DNA of 64,000 nt from Sulfuritalea hydrogenivorans sk43H (GTDB lineage Bacteria; Pseudomonadota; Gammaproteobacteria; Burkholderiales; Rhodocyclaceae): NCBI RefSeq assembly GCF_000828635.1, contig NZ_AP012547.1, positions 744,001-808,000 on the forward strand. Direction: 5' to 3'. A program made the position numbers and the translations under genes. Of the stretch, positions 10,059 through 18,262 are shown piece after piece. The notes below the pieces were generated by a model. The model worked only from the letters and a program-made list of their open reading frames with translations, was not told where the DNA came from and ran no database searches. Within the stretch, counting starts at the first letter, position 1. Each line of letters opens with the position of its first letter.

Positions 10059-11003
10059 TCAAGCGGGTGAGCGATGCTCGCCCAGCAGCGCCGCGCGAGT
10101 GACCGGATTCTTCAACTGTGCCAGCCACCATTGCAGCGCCCGACCCTGGCCGGGACGCTCGCTCTTGCGCCAGGCGTAACTGACCTGGATCTGCCGTTCG
10201 GATCGCTCCATGCGTTTGGCCACCAGCCTGCCGGAGTCGATGTAGGGTTGCGCCAGTGGGGTCGGCAGGAAGCCGACGCCGAGGCCCCTGATCTGGGCAT
10301 CCAGCTTGGCCGGCATGCCCGCTACCGTGAACACGTCCTGGCCCGCCAGCAGCCCGATGGTGAGGCCGCCGCCGCGCTGGATGGAATCGGCCACCGCCAC
10401 CACCCGGTGCTGGCGAATGGTTTCGTCGCTCAGCGGCTCCGGGTGTTTTGCCAGCGGGTGGTGGGGTGCCACGGCAAACGTGAAATTCACGCCGCCGAGT
10501 GCTTCGCGATGCAGGCCGGCCGTGGTGCTCGCATGCATGATGGCGCCGAGCGCCAGATCGGCCTGTCCGGAGGTCAGCGCTTCCAGCGTGCCGGAGAGGG
10601 TTTCGTCGCGCAGCTTGAGCCGGGTCGGCGGCTTCAGCGATAAGAATTCCGCGCAGAGTTCCATCACCGTGGCGCGACTGATGATGCTGTCCACCGCAAT
10701 CGTGAACTGCGATTCCCAGCCGGTGGCTACGCGCCTGACGCGATTGGCCACGGCGTCGATGTCGGCGAGCAGGCGCGTGCCTTCGCGCAGCAGTTCGGCG
10801 CCGGCTTCGGTGATGCGGGCCTGGCGCGAACCGCGGTCGAACAGCAGGACGTCCAGCGCGTCTTCCATCTGCCGCACGCGATAGGTCAGCGCGCTGGGCA
10901 CCATGTTGCTGGAGCGGGCCGCCGCGGCGAAGCTTCCGCTTTCGGCGATGGTTTGCAGCATGGCCAGGGCAGCGGGCGTCAATACGTCGCGTGGTGTGGT
11001 CAT
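10059..11003 (-). CDS. LysR-family transcriptional regulator of the pirin locus
   Basis: A 314-aa LysR-type regulator. The N-terminal winged helix-turn-helix reads LTPAALAMLQTIAESGSFAA followed by ALTYRVRQMEDALDVLLFDR, with a C-terminal effector-binding domain (TIAVDSIISRATVMEL). It is transcribed divergently from a pirin gene and a flavodoxin-like gene, an arrangement common for this regulator type. A LysR box lies in the intergenic region. The inducer is unknown. Confidence 0.85.
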   Translation of the reverse strand: MTTPRDVLTPAALAMLQTIAESGSFAAAARSSNMVPSALTYRVRQMEDALDVLLFDRGSRQARITEAGAELLREGTRLLADIDAVANRVRRVATGWESQFTIAVDSIISRATVMELCAEFLSLKPPTRLKLRDETLSGTLEALTSGQADLALGAIMHASTTAGLHREALGGVNFTFAVAPHHPLAKHPEPLSDETIRQHRVVAVADSIQRGGGLTIGLLAGQDVFTVAGMPAKLDAQIRGLGVGFLPTPLAQPYIDSGRLVAKRMERSERQIQVSYAWRKSERPGQGRALQWWLAQLKNPVTRAALLGEHRSPA

Positions 11004-11017
11004 ATGGCTTCCGTAAA

Positions 11018-11032
11018 TTCAATTTATTTGAA
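11018..11032. promoter_or_regulatory. LysR box between the regulator and pirin gene
   Basis: Perfect palindrome TTCAA-TTTAT-TTGAA, a T-N11-A motif, 14 bases upstream of the regulator start and 80 bases before the pirin start. It is AT-rich in a GC-rich setting. It is probably the autoregulatory and activation site for the divergent LysR protein. Confidence 0.65.
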
Positions 11033-11112
11033 TGATGCCATCAAACCGGCAGGCTCTGGAAGGGCTCGATGGTTCCTAGACTGCATTCCATCGACAGAAA
11101 GGAGTTCCAGTC

Positions 11113-11814
11113 ATGCTTGTCCTTCGCAAATCCCGGGATCGCGGCCATGCCGACCACGGCTGGCTCAAGAGCCATCACTCGTTTTCGTTTGCCGGCTATT
11201 ACGACCCGGCCCATGTCGGCTGGGGCAACCTGCGCGTCATCAACGAAGACCGCATCGCGCCGGGAACCGGCTTTGGCCGGCACGGCCACCGCGACATGGA
11301 AATCATCAGCTACGTACTGGCCGGCGAACTCGCCCACCAGGACAGCATGGGCAACGTCAAGGGCATCCCGCCCGGTGACGTGCAGCGCATGAGCGCCGGC
11401 AGCGGCGTGATGCACAGCGAGTTCAACCACGCCCGGGACCAGACCACGCATTTCCTGCAAATCTGGATCGAGCCCCGGGTGAAAGGCATCCCGCCGTGCT
11501 ATGAGCAGAAGACCGTGCCAGTCGCACAGAAGCGCGGCGCCCTGCGCCTGGTGGCTTCACCGGACGGCGCGGCGGATTCGGTCACGATCAATGCCGATGC
11601 GTCGCTCTATGCCGGCTTGTTCGATGGCGACGAGAGCGCGCACCTGGCGCTCGATCCGGCGCGGAAAGCCTATGTGCATCTTGTCCGCGGTACGCTGGAA
11701 GTCAATGGCCTGCGCATCGACACGGGCGATGCCGTCCTGCTCGAAAACGAACACCGTGTCGAACTGCGCCAGGGCACCGATGCCGAGGTGCTGGTATTCG
11801 ATCTGGCTGCCTGA
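11113..11814 (+). CDS. Pirin family protein
   Basis: Bicupin metalloprotein of 233 aa. The N-terminal cupin carries the metal ligands in FGRHGHRDMEIISYVL and the family signature DHGWLKSHHSFSFAGYYDP; the second cupin is shorter (HLVRGTLEVNGLRIDTGDAV). Bacterial pirins have quercetin dioxygenase or regulatory roles; the role here is not evident. It is led by AGAAAGGAG and is followed by a flavodoxin-like gene 48 bases on, probably in one transcript under the divergent LysR regulator. Confidence 0.85.
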   Translation: MLVLRKSRDRGHADHGWLKSHHSFSFAGYYDPAHVGWGNLRVINEDRIAPGTGFGRHGHRDMEIISYVLAGELAHQDSMGNVKGIPPGDVQRMSAGSGVMHSEFNHARDQTTHFLQIWIEPRVKGIPPCYEQKTVPVAQKRGALRLVASPDGAADSVTINADASLYAGLFDGDESAHLALDPARKAYVHLVRGTLEVNGLRIDTGDAVLLENEHRVELRQGTDAEVLVFDLAA

Positions 11815-11862
11815 GTGCTTACCCCCCGTTCATTCACTTCATCCGACACAAGGAGCATCAAA

Positions 11863-12417
11863 ATGGCAAACGTAGCGATTGTTTTTCACTCTGGATTCGG
11901 TCACACCCGGCGCATGGCGGAGGCGGTCGCCGCGGGCGCCGGCGCAACGCTGGTCGCCATCGACGCCGAAGGCAACCTGCCAGAGGGCGGTTGGGACACC
12001 CTCAAGGCCGCTGATGCAATCATCATGGGCAGTCCGACCTACATGGGCAGCGTCAGCTGGCAGTTCAAGAAGTTCGCCGATGCGTCTTCCAAGCCCTGGT
12101 TCAGCCAGCAGTGGAAGGACAAGCTGTTCGCCGGTTTCACCAACAGCGCCACCATGAACGGCGACAAGCTGTCGACGCTGCATTACCTGTTCACCCTGGC
12201 CATGCAGCACAGCGGCATCTGGGTCGGCACCGGCATGTTGCCGAGCAACTCCAAAGCGGCACAGCGCAACGACGTGAATTACGTCGGCTCCTTCAGCGGC
12301 GCGATGGCGCAATCGCCCTCGGACGCCAGTCCCGACGAGATGCTTCCCGGCGATCTGGAAACCGCGAGGTTGTTCGGCAAGCGCGTGGCCGAAACAGCCG
12401 TCAGATTGAAGGGCTGA
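11863..12417 (+). CDS. Flavodoxin family protein (NAD(P)H:quinone oxidoreductase-like)
   Basis: A 184-aa flavodoxin-fold protein. The FMN phosphate loop reads HSGFGHTRRMAEAV, and the second FMN loop GSPTYMGSVSWQFKKFAD is WrbA-like. The ATG at 11863 has AAGGAG 9 bases upstream. It lies downstream of the pirin gene, the third member of the LysR-pirin-flavodoxin trio, which fits a quinone or electrophile detoxification module (inference). It converges on argA. Confidence 0.8.
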   Translation: MANVAIVFHSGFGHTRRMAEAVAAGAGATLVAIDAEGNLPEGGWDTLKAADAIIMGSPTYMGSVSWQFKKFADASSKPWFSQQWKDKLFAGFTNSATMNGDKLSTLHYLFTLAMQHSGIWVGTGMLPSNSKAAQRNDVNYVGSFSGAMAQSPSDASPDEMLPGDLETARLFGKRVAETAVRLKG

Positions 12418-12440
12418 TCCGCTCCCGGCGTGGCGTCGCT

Positions 12441-13784
12441 CTACAGTGCCTTGACCAGCACCTTCGACCGCCGCTGCAGGTTGTAGAGTTCGCGCCGGGC
12501 TTCCGGCAGGGCATCGACGCCGGCTTCGACGAAGCCGCGCTCGATGAACCAGTGCGCGGTGCGCGTGGTCAGCACGAACAGGCGCTTCAGCTTGAGCTTT
12601 TTGGCGCGGGCTTCGATGTGGCTGCGCAACTGGTCGCCGTAGCCGCTGCGGCGAAAGTCCGGCATCACGGCGAGGCAGGCCAGTTCCGCCGACTTCTCGG
12701 TCGAGAACGGATAGAGTGCCGCGCAGCCGACGATGACACCGTCGTGTTCCACCACCGAGAAGCGGGTGATTTCCATTTCCAGCCGCTCGCGGCCGCGCTT
12801 GACCAGGGTGCCGTCGGCTTCCAGCGGTTCGATCAGGCCCAGTATCGCCCCGACGTCGTCGATCGTCGCGTCGCGCAGCAGCGCCAGCGGCGCGCTCGTC
12901 ATGACGGTGCCGACGCCGTCGCGGGTGAAGAATTCCATGAGCATGGCACCGTCGGCGCGGGCGTCGAGGAAGTGCACGCGGCCGATGCCGGAGCGGCAGG
13001 CGCGGATGGCGCTGGGCAGGACGCGGGCGATTTCGGGCGCCTGCAGGTTCAGGTTGCGGCCGGCCAGTTTCTGCGCCTCGTCGGCGGTGAGGGCGTCGAT
13101 AAGTGCGCCCTTGCCGTTGACCAGCCCCGGCGCGTCGCACAGATAGATCAGCTTGTCGGCGCCGATGGACACGGCCACGGCCTCGGCCGCCTCTTCCCAG
13201 GCCAGGTTGAAGATTTCGCCGGTGGGCGAGGCGCCGATGGGCGTGATCAGCACCACGTTTTCCTGGGCGAGGTCGGCCTGGATTTCCTCGGCGATGACCT
13301 TGCGGATCGCCCCGGTGTATTGGAAGTCGATGCCGTCGACCACGCCGACCGGGCGCGCGGTAATGAAGTTGCCGCCGGTGACGCGCAGGAAGGCGCCTGC
13401 CATGGGCGTGTTGGGCAGCCCCTGCGAGAGCAGCGCTTCGATTTCGATGCGGGTCACGCCCATCGCGCGCTTGACGCATTCCAGCGCTGCCGCGTCGGTG
13501 ACGCGCAGGCCCTTGTGGAACTTCGGCACGAGGCCGCGCGCATGCATTTCGGCATCGATCTGCGGCCGCGCCCCGTGCACCAGCACCAGACGGATGCCCA
13601 TGCTGTCCAGCAGTGCAATGTCATGGATCAGCGCCTGCGCCGCGCCCGCCTCGAGCACTTCGCCGCCGAAGGCGATGACGAAGGTGCGGCCGCGAAAGGC
13701 GTGGATGTAAGGCGCCGCCTGGCGCACCCAGGCGACCAGGCGGGTGTCGGTGTCGGGCTGGCTGCTGCGGGTTTCAAGGGTCAT
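12441..13784 (-). CDS. argA: N-acetylglutamate synthase
   Basis: First step of arginine synthesis, acetyl-CoA plus glutamate. The 447-aa protein has an N-terminal amino-acid-kinase-like domain (FVIAFGGEVLEAG at about 31, LVLVHGARPQID, GNFITARPVG) that binds arginine as feedback inhibitor, and a C-terminal GNAT domain (LAVMPDFRRSGYGDQLRSHI). This matches the E. coli ArgA layout (443 aa). Its ATG overlaps the stop of pap by 4 bases (ATGA), so translation is coupled to the polyphosphate enzyme. Confidence 0.93.
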   Translation of the reverse strand: MTLETRSSQPDTDTRLVAWVRQAAPYIHAFRGRTFVIAFGGEVLEAGAAQALIHDIALLDSMGIRLVLVHGARPQIDAEMHARGLVPKFHKGLRVTDAAALECVKRAMGVTRIEIEALLSQGLPNTPMAGAFLRVTGGNFITARPVGVVDGIDFQYTGAIRKVIAEEIQADLAQENVVLITPIGASPTGEIFNLAWEEAAEAVAVSIGADKLIYLCDAPGLVNGKGALIDALTADEAQKLAGRNLNLQAPEIARVLPSAIRACRSGIGRVHFLDARADGAMLMEFFTRDGVGTVMTSAPLALLRDATIDDVGAILGLIEPLEADGTLVKRGRERLEMEITRFSVVEHDGVIVGCAALYPFSTEKSAELACLAVMPDFRRSGYGDQLRSHIEARAKKLKLKRLFVLTTRTAHWFIERGFVEAGVDALPEARRELYNLQRRSKVLVKAL

Positions 13785-15496
13785 GTAGCGGTCTTGCCTT
13801 TCCTCGGCCTGGCGGGTTTGACGGCGGGCGGCGCCTTGGGCCGCGCCGGCGTTTTCGGCGCCGGCTTCGCAGCCCTGGGCGGCGGCGCTTTGGGCGCGGG
13901 TGGCGGCGCCTTGACGGCCTTCGCCGGCTTGTCCGCCTTCTTTACCTTGCCGGCCTTTTTGCCTTTGTCGTCCTTGTCCTTGGGCGCCTTTTCGGGCTTG
14001 GACTGCGGCACCGGCCTGCCTTCCAGTTCGGCTTCGAGGCGTTCGCAAATCGTGCGCAGGATTTTCACCCGGGCATAACCCTTGTCATTGGCCTCGACCA
14101 GGGTCCACGGTGCGGTACCCGTGCTGGTGCGGTCGACCATGTCGCAGATGGCCTGCTGGTAAGGATCCCATTTCTCGCGGTTGCGCCAGTCTTCTTCGGT
14201 GATCTTGAAGCGCTTGAACTCGATCTTCTCGCGCTCCTTGAAGCGCTTCAACTGTTCTTCCTGGCTGATCTGCAGCCAGAATTTGCAGACAATGACGCCG
14301 GCATCGGCGAGGTCGTGCTCGAAATCGTTGATTTCGGTATAGGCGCGCAACCAATCGGCCTCGGCGCAGAAGCCCTCGACGCGCTCGACCAGCACCCGGC
14401 CGTACCAGGTGCGGTCGAAAATCGCCACCCGGCCGTTGCGCGGAATGTGCCGCCAGAAACGCCACAGGTAGGGCTGGGCGCGCTCTTCCTCGGTCGGCGC
14501 GGCGACCGGAATGATCTGGTAGTCGCGCGCATCCATCGCGGCGGTGATGCGGCGGATGGCGCCACCCTTGCCGGCGGCATCCGCCCCTTCGAAGGCGCAG
14601 ACCAGCGAACGGCCCTTGAAGCGCGGGTCGCGCACCAGTTCGGACAGCTTGCCCTGCCATTTCGCCAGTTGCTCGTCGTAGTCCTTTTCGCTCAGCGCGT
14701 GCTTGAGGTTGAGTTCGGACAGCACGTTGCGCCCGTCGATGTTCACGCGTATCGGCGGCGCCACCGGTGTGGCCTGTTTGCCGGCATCGGACAGGCGCTG
14801 GCGGATCGCTTCGAGCAGGATCTTGCCGGTGGTCATCGAGCGGTAGCGGTCGTCCTCGCCTTCGATGATGATCCACGGCGCCCAAGGCGTATTCGACATG
14901 CGCAACACATGGCCGACGACATCCTGCAGCTTGTCATAGGTTTTCAGGCGTTCCCAGTTCCACTTGGTGACCCGCCAGGCCGTTTTCGGGTCCTTTTCCA
15001 GCGCCTTCAGGCGGCGCTTCTGGCCGTCCTTGGTCAGGTGGAACCAGAACTTCAGCACCAGCGCGCCTTCATTGACCAGCATGGCCTCGAAGCGGTTGAT
15101 CTGGTCGATGCGCGCATCCATGTCCGCCTTGCTCATGCCGCCGTCGAGCCGGTCGTGGATCGGGCTCGAATACCAGGAGCCGGCGAACACGCCGATGCGG
15201 CCCTTGGGCGGCAACGCGCGCCAGTAGCGCCACATGAAAGGCCGCGAGCGCTCTTCGTCGCTCGGCGCCGAAAACGCCAGGGTCGAGATGAAGCGCGGGT
15301 CCATCCACTCGTAGAGGATATTGATGGTCTCGCCCTTGCCGGCGCCGTCCTGGCCGCTGACCAGCACGACCACCGGAATCTTGCCGTTCTCCTTGAGGTC
15401 GTACTGCGCATCCTGCAATGCCGCGCGCAAGGCGGGCACCGCCTTCTTGTAGGTGTCCTTGTCGATCTTGTGACCGATTTCCGCAGATTCGAACAT
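13781..15496 (-). CDS. pap: Polyphosphate:AMP phosphotransferase with two PPK2 domains
   Basis: Converts AMP to ADP with polyphosphate as donor. The 571-aa protein carries two tandem PPK2 domains, each with a Walker A loop: SGQDGAGKGETI (about residue 45) and FEGADAAGKGGAIRR (about 303). Each has the lid segment (MWRYWRALPPKGRIGVF and LWRFWRHIPRNGRVAIF). The last 75 residues are a Lys/Pro/Ala-rich cationic tail not seen in typical family members. The ATG at 15496, which overlaps the rsmE stop, is preferred over a TTG 15 bases upstream. Operon rsmE-pap-argA. Confidence 0.9.
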   Translation of the reverse strand: MFESAEIGHKIDKDTYKKAVPALRAALQDAQYDLKENGKIPVVVLVSGQDGAGKGETINILYEWMDPRFISTLAFSAPSDEERSRPFMWRYWRALPPKGRIGVFAGSWYSSPIHDRLDGGMSKADMDARIDQINRFEAMLVNEGALVLKFWFHLTKDGQKRRLKALEKDPKTAWRVTKWNWERLKTYDKLQDVVGHVLRMSNTPWAPWIIIEGEDDRYRSMTTGKILLEAIRQRLSDAGKQATPVAPPIRVNIDGRNVLSELNLKHALSEKDYDEQLAKWQGKLSELVRDPRFKGRSLVCAFEGADAAGKGGAIRRITAAMDARDYQIIPVAAPTEEERAQPYLWRFWRHIPRNGRVAIFDRTWYGRVLVERVEGFCAEADWLRAYTEINDFEHDLADAGVIVCKFWLQISQEEQLKRFKEREKIEFKRFKITEEDWRNREKWDPYQQAICDMVDRTSTGTAPWTLVEANDKGYARVKILRTICERLEAELEGRPVPQSKPEKAPKDKDDKGKKAGKVKKADKPAKAVKAPPPAPKAPPPRAAKPAPKTPARPKAPPAVKPARPRKGKTAT

Positions 15497-16224
15497 CACC
15501 AATCCCCCCAAAGTGCCATCATCGCCGCCAAGGCGCCGAGTCCGGCGGTTTCCGTGCGCAGTACGCGCGGTCCCAGTCCGATGGCATGAAAGCCGGCAGC
15601 CCGCGCCGCCAGCAATTCGCCTTCTTCAAAACCGCCCTCCGGGCCTACCAGCAGGCAGATCGGCCCTTCGGGAGCCGTGAGGTCGCGCAACGACCCGGTC
15701 GCTTCGGGCGCACAGACGAAGCGTAGCCCATTCTCCTGCGCTGCGATGCCAAGGTATTGCGGCAGATCAAGAATTGGTGCGACGGTCGGGACGCGATTGC
15801 GGCCGGATTGCTCGCAGGCGGCGATGGCGATGTTGCGCCAATGCTCCACGCGGCGCTCCGCGCGTTCGCCGGAAAGCCTGACCAGGCTCCGCTTCGCGGC
15901 CACCGGCTGGATCCGCCGCACCCCCAGTTCGACCGCCTTTTGCACCACGAAATCCATCTTGTCGCTGGCGGGCAGGCCCTGCACCAGCGTCAGGGCCAGC
16001 GGCGGCTCGCAGTCGATGTCGTCGAATTCGTCCAGCGTCGCGCGCAGGGCCTTGCCGGCCGGGTGCAGCGTGGCGCGCCACTGGCCGCCGCGTCCGTCGA
16101 ACAGGATCGCCGTATCGCCGGCGCCGACTCGCAGGACCTTCAGCGCGTGGTGGGCCGCCTCGGGGGCCAGTTCCACGGTGGCGCCGGGGTGCAGCGGGAA
16201 AGGACAGAAGAATCTGGGTATCAT
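15496..16224 (-). CDS. rsmE: 16S rRNA m3U1498 methyltransferase
   Basis: SPOUT-class methyltransferase that modifies U1498 of 16S rRNA. The 242-aa protein begins MIPRFFCPFPLHPGATVEL with the PUA-like N-terminal domain (HHALKVLRVGAGDTAILFDG) and ends with the knotted SAM site LLVGPEGGFEEGELLAARAAG and LGPRVLRTETAGL. The N-terminal domain coincides with a 21-bp element (16109-16129). The frame is open far upstream, but that part overlaps a divergent gene and has no family match. First gene of the rsmE-pap-argA operon. Confidence 0.92.
   Translation of the reverse strand: MIPRFFCPFPLHPGATVELAPEAAHHALKVLRVGAGDTAILFDGRGGQWRATLHPAGKALRATLDEFDDIDCEPPLALTLVQGLPASDKMDFVVQKAVELGVRRIQPVAAKRSLVRLSGERAERRVEHWRNIAIAACEQSGRNRVPTVAPILDLPQYLGIAAQENGLRFVCAPEATGSLRDLTAPEGPICLLVGPEGGFEEGELLAARAAGFHAIGLGPRVLRTETAGLGALAAMMALWGDW
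16109..16129 (-). repeat. Dispersed 21-bp element, copy 5
   Basis: Minus-strand match (GCCGG variant, AT at the RN positions) inside rsmE, same strand as the gene, reading VGAGDTA at a place where the family naturally has a similar G-D turn. Confidence 0.75.
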
Positions 16225-16257
16225 GTTTTCATTATCGCCAATATTTGGAGGCAACGC

Positions 16258-16815
16258 ATGGTCAGCCTTTCTCCGCCGGTATGCGACTTCGGCCGTCCGG
16301 CGCCCGATTTCGACCTGCCGGGGGTGGATGGCCGGCGTCATACGCTGGCCAGTGCGCGCGGTCCGAAAGGATTGCTGGTGATGTTCATCTGCAATCACTG
16401 TCCCTATGTCAAGGCGGTGATCCAGCGCATCGTGCGCGATACAACCGAACTTGCCGCGCTCGGCGTCGGCAGCATCGCCATCATGAGCAACGACCCGACC
16501 GACTATCCGGAGGATTCCTGGCAGAACATGGAGCGGATCGCGCACGAGCTGGAATTCCCTTTTCCCTACGTACTGGACCAGACGCAGGCGGTGGCGCAGG
16601 CCTACGGCGCGGTGTGCACTCCGGATTTCTTCGGTTACAACGACAGGCTGGAATTGCAATACCGCGGCCGGCTTGACGAGTCGCGCAAGGAAACCGCTGC
16701 GGCTGGCGTCCGCCGTGACCTGTTCGAGGCGATGCGGCAGGTGGCGCTGACCGGTCAGGGGCCGCCGCGGCAGATAGCCGGCATCGGCTGTTCGATCAAG
16801 TGGCGAAGCTCGTGA
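16258..16815 (+). CDS. Thioredoxin-family protein (AhpC/TSA-Redoxin type)
   Basis: A 185-aa thioredoxin-fold protein with a redox-active CxxC (FICNHCPYVKAV, Cys-Asn-His-Cys) near residue 50 and the family patterns PAPDFDLPGVDG and YGAVCTPDFFGY. No signal peptide, so probably cytoplasmic. The ATG at 16258 is preceded by TGGAGG. It is divergent from rsmE, and the next gene overlaps its 3' end by 16 bases. Family members are annotated as thiol-disulfide or peroxiredoxin-like proteins; the substrate is unknown. Confidence 0.85.
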   Translation: MVSLSPPVCDFGRPAPDFDLPGVDGRRHTLASARGPKGLLVMFICNHCPYVKAVIQRIVRDTTELAALGVGSIAIMSNDPTDYPEDSWQNMERIAHELEFPFPYVLDQTQAVAQAYGAVCTPDFFGYNDRLELQYRGRLDESRKETAAAGVRRDLFEAMRQVALTGQGPPRQIAGIGCSIKWRSS

Positions 16816-17297
16816 GGCGGGCCCTGATGGCCGTTGCCGCATGGATGATCGCCACATCCGCCGCGGCTGACGACAACGTGTTGCTGATCCAGATGCAGCC
16901 GGGCGGCCGCTACCTGGTCTGGCATACCGAAGGCGAAAGCCGGATTACGGACGACGAAGCGATGGAACTCGAATTCACCGCCCGGCCTGGCGGCGGCGCC
17001 GAAATGCAGACCAGCGCCGGCCCGGCTCGCGCCCATGAAACCAGTGACGGGGTGACGATTCGCCTTTCCGCGGCAAAAGAGGACAACGCCCTGCTGATCG
17101 ATCGCGACAACTGCGGCCACATTCGCCTGTGGCATGCCGCCGGCGCCACCAATTTGCCGGAGGATCAGATTACCGACATCGTCATGAGCGCGCTGCCCGG
17201 CGGCGGCAAACGACTGACCGTCGGCAGCTACCACGTCAAGGCTTTCATCACCACACTGGGCGTCACCGCGACGCTCTGGAAGGCTCCGGCCAAATAG
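16800..17297 (+). CDS. Exported protein of unknown function
   Basis: A 165-aa frame with GTG at 16800 (an ATG at about 16827 is an alternative). The N-terminus MAKLVRRALMAVAAWMIATSAAA is a convincing signal peptide with a cleavage site after the AAA. The mature part is hydrophilic, about 140 residues, with two similar halves: LLIQMQPGGRYLVWHTEG and LLIDRDNCGHIRLWHAAG. That internal similarity suggests a duplicated small domain. I do not recognise the family. It overlaps the preceding thioredoxin-like gene and is probably co-transcribed. Confidence 0.65.
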   Translation: MAKLVRRALMAVAAWMIATSAAADDNVLLIQMQPGGRYLVWHTEGESRITDDEAMELEFTARPGGGAEMQTSAGPARAHETSDGVTIRLSAAKEDNALLIDRDNCGHIRLWHAAGATNLPEDQITDIVMSALPGGGKRLTVGSYHVKAFITTLGVTATLWKAPAK

Positions 17298-17314
17298 CCG
17301 GCCGGCGTTGCCCG

Positions 17315-18262
17315 TCAGCGTTCCGGTGCCGCGGCCTTCGGCGCCTGCTTGCCGACCTGTGCCTCGATCAGCCGCGAGCCTTCGCTGTCCATGAAGCCGA
17401 CAAAGGCGGTCGCCGCCGGCATCAGCCGCTTGTCGGTGCGATAGACCAGGCGCCATTGGCGCATCACCGGCGTGCCGGTGACGTTCAGCTTGACCAGGCG
17501 GCCGACCGAGCGTTCCAGGCCGATGGTGTGCTCCGAAATGAAGGACAGGCCGAGGCCCGCCATCACGGCCTGCTTGATGGTTTCATTGCTGCCCAGTTCC
17601 ATGATGGCGCCGGCGGTCACGCCATGTTCTTCGAGGAAACGCTCCAGCGCGCTGCGCGTGCCCGAGCCGGGTTCGCGGATCAGCAGGGTTTCCTCCGCCA
17701 GCCGCTTCGGCTCGATGCGGCGCTTTTCCGCCAGCGGGTGGTCGGGTGCCGCAATGAACACCAGCGGATGCTCGGCAAAGACCTTGGCCACGGTCTCGAA
17801 TTCGCTCGGCGGCGTGCCCATGATGGCCAGGTCGATGTCGTTCTCCGCCAGATGGCGCACGACGGTGCCGCGGTTGTTGACCGTCAGTTGCAGCTCGACG
17901 CCCGGATGCCGGCGGCGGAATTCGGCGAGCAGCGACGGCGCGAAATACTTGGCCGTGCTGACCACCCCGATCTTCAGGCGGCCGGATTCGACGCCTTTTA
18001 GCGCCGCCAGCGCCTCACCGGCTTCGCGCAACTGTTCGGCGATGCGCCGCGCCTGGCTCGCCACTTCCTCGCCGGCAGCGGTGAGGCGCACTTTCTTGCC
18101 CGCCTGTTCGGTCAATGGCAGGCCGGCCTGCTCTTCCAGCGCCTGAACCTGCATCGATACGGCGGGCTGCGTCAGGTGGAGTTCTTCCGCGGCACGCGAA
18201 AACGAGAGGTGGCGCGCGACCGCCTCGAATATCTTCAACTGGCGCAGGGTGACGTTCTTCAT
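17315..18262 (-). CDS. cbbR: LysR-type regulator of CO2 fixation, CbbR
   Basis: Activator of Calvin-cycle operons. The 315-aa protein starts MKNVTLRQLKIFEAVARHLS followed by FSRAAEELHLTQPAVSMQVQ, a CbbR-like winged helix. The effector domain includes GVVSTAKYFAPSLLAEFRRR and VNNRGTVVRHLAENDIDLAI, typical of CbbR. It lies 3.6 kb from cbbY-cbbM. Its ATG overlaps the stop of the PAS-GGDEF-EAL gene by 4 bases (ATGA), so it is second in a two-gene operon. The candidate operator upstream of that operon (21806-21842) suggests autoregulation. Confidence 0.88.
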   Translation of the reverse strand: MKNVTLRQLKIFEAVARHLSFSRAAEELHLTQPAVSMQVQALEEQAGLPLTEQAGKKVRLTAAGEEVASQARRIAEQLREAGEALAALKGVESGRLKIGVVSTAKYFAPSLLAEFRRRHPGVELQLTVNNRGTVVRHLAENDIDLAIMGTPPSEFETVAKVFAEHPLVFIAAPDHPLAEKRRIEPKRLAEETLLIREPGSGTRSALERFLEEHGVTAGAIMELGSNETIKQAVMAGLGLSFISEHTIGLERSVGRLVKLNVTGTPVMRQWRLVYRTDKRLMPAATAFVGFMDSEGSRLIEAQVGKQAPKAAAPER

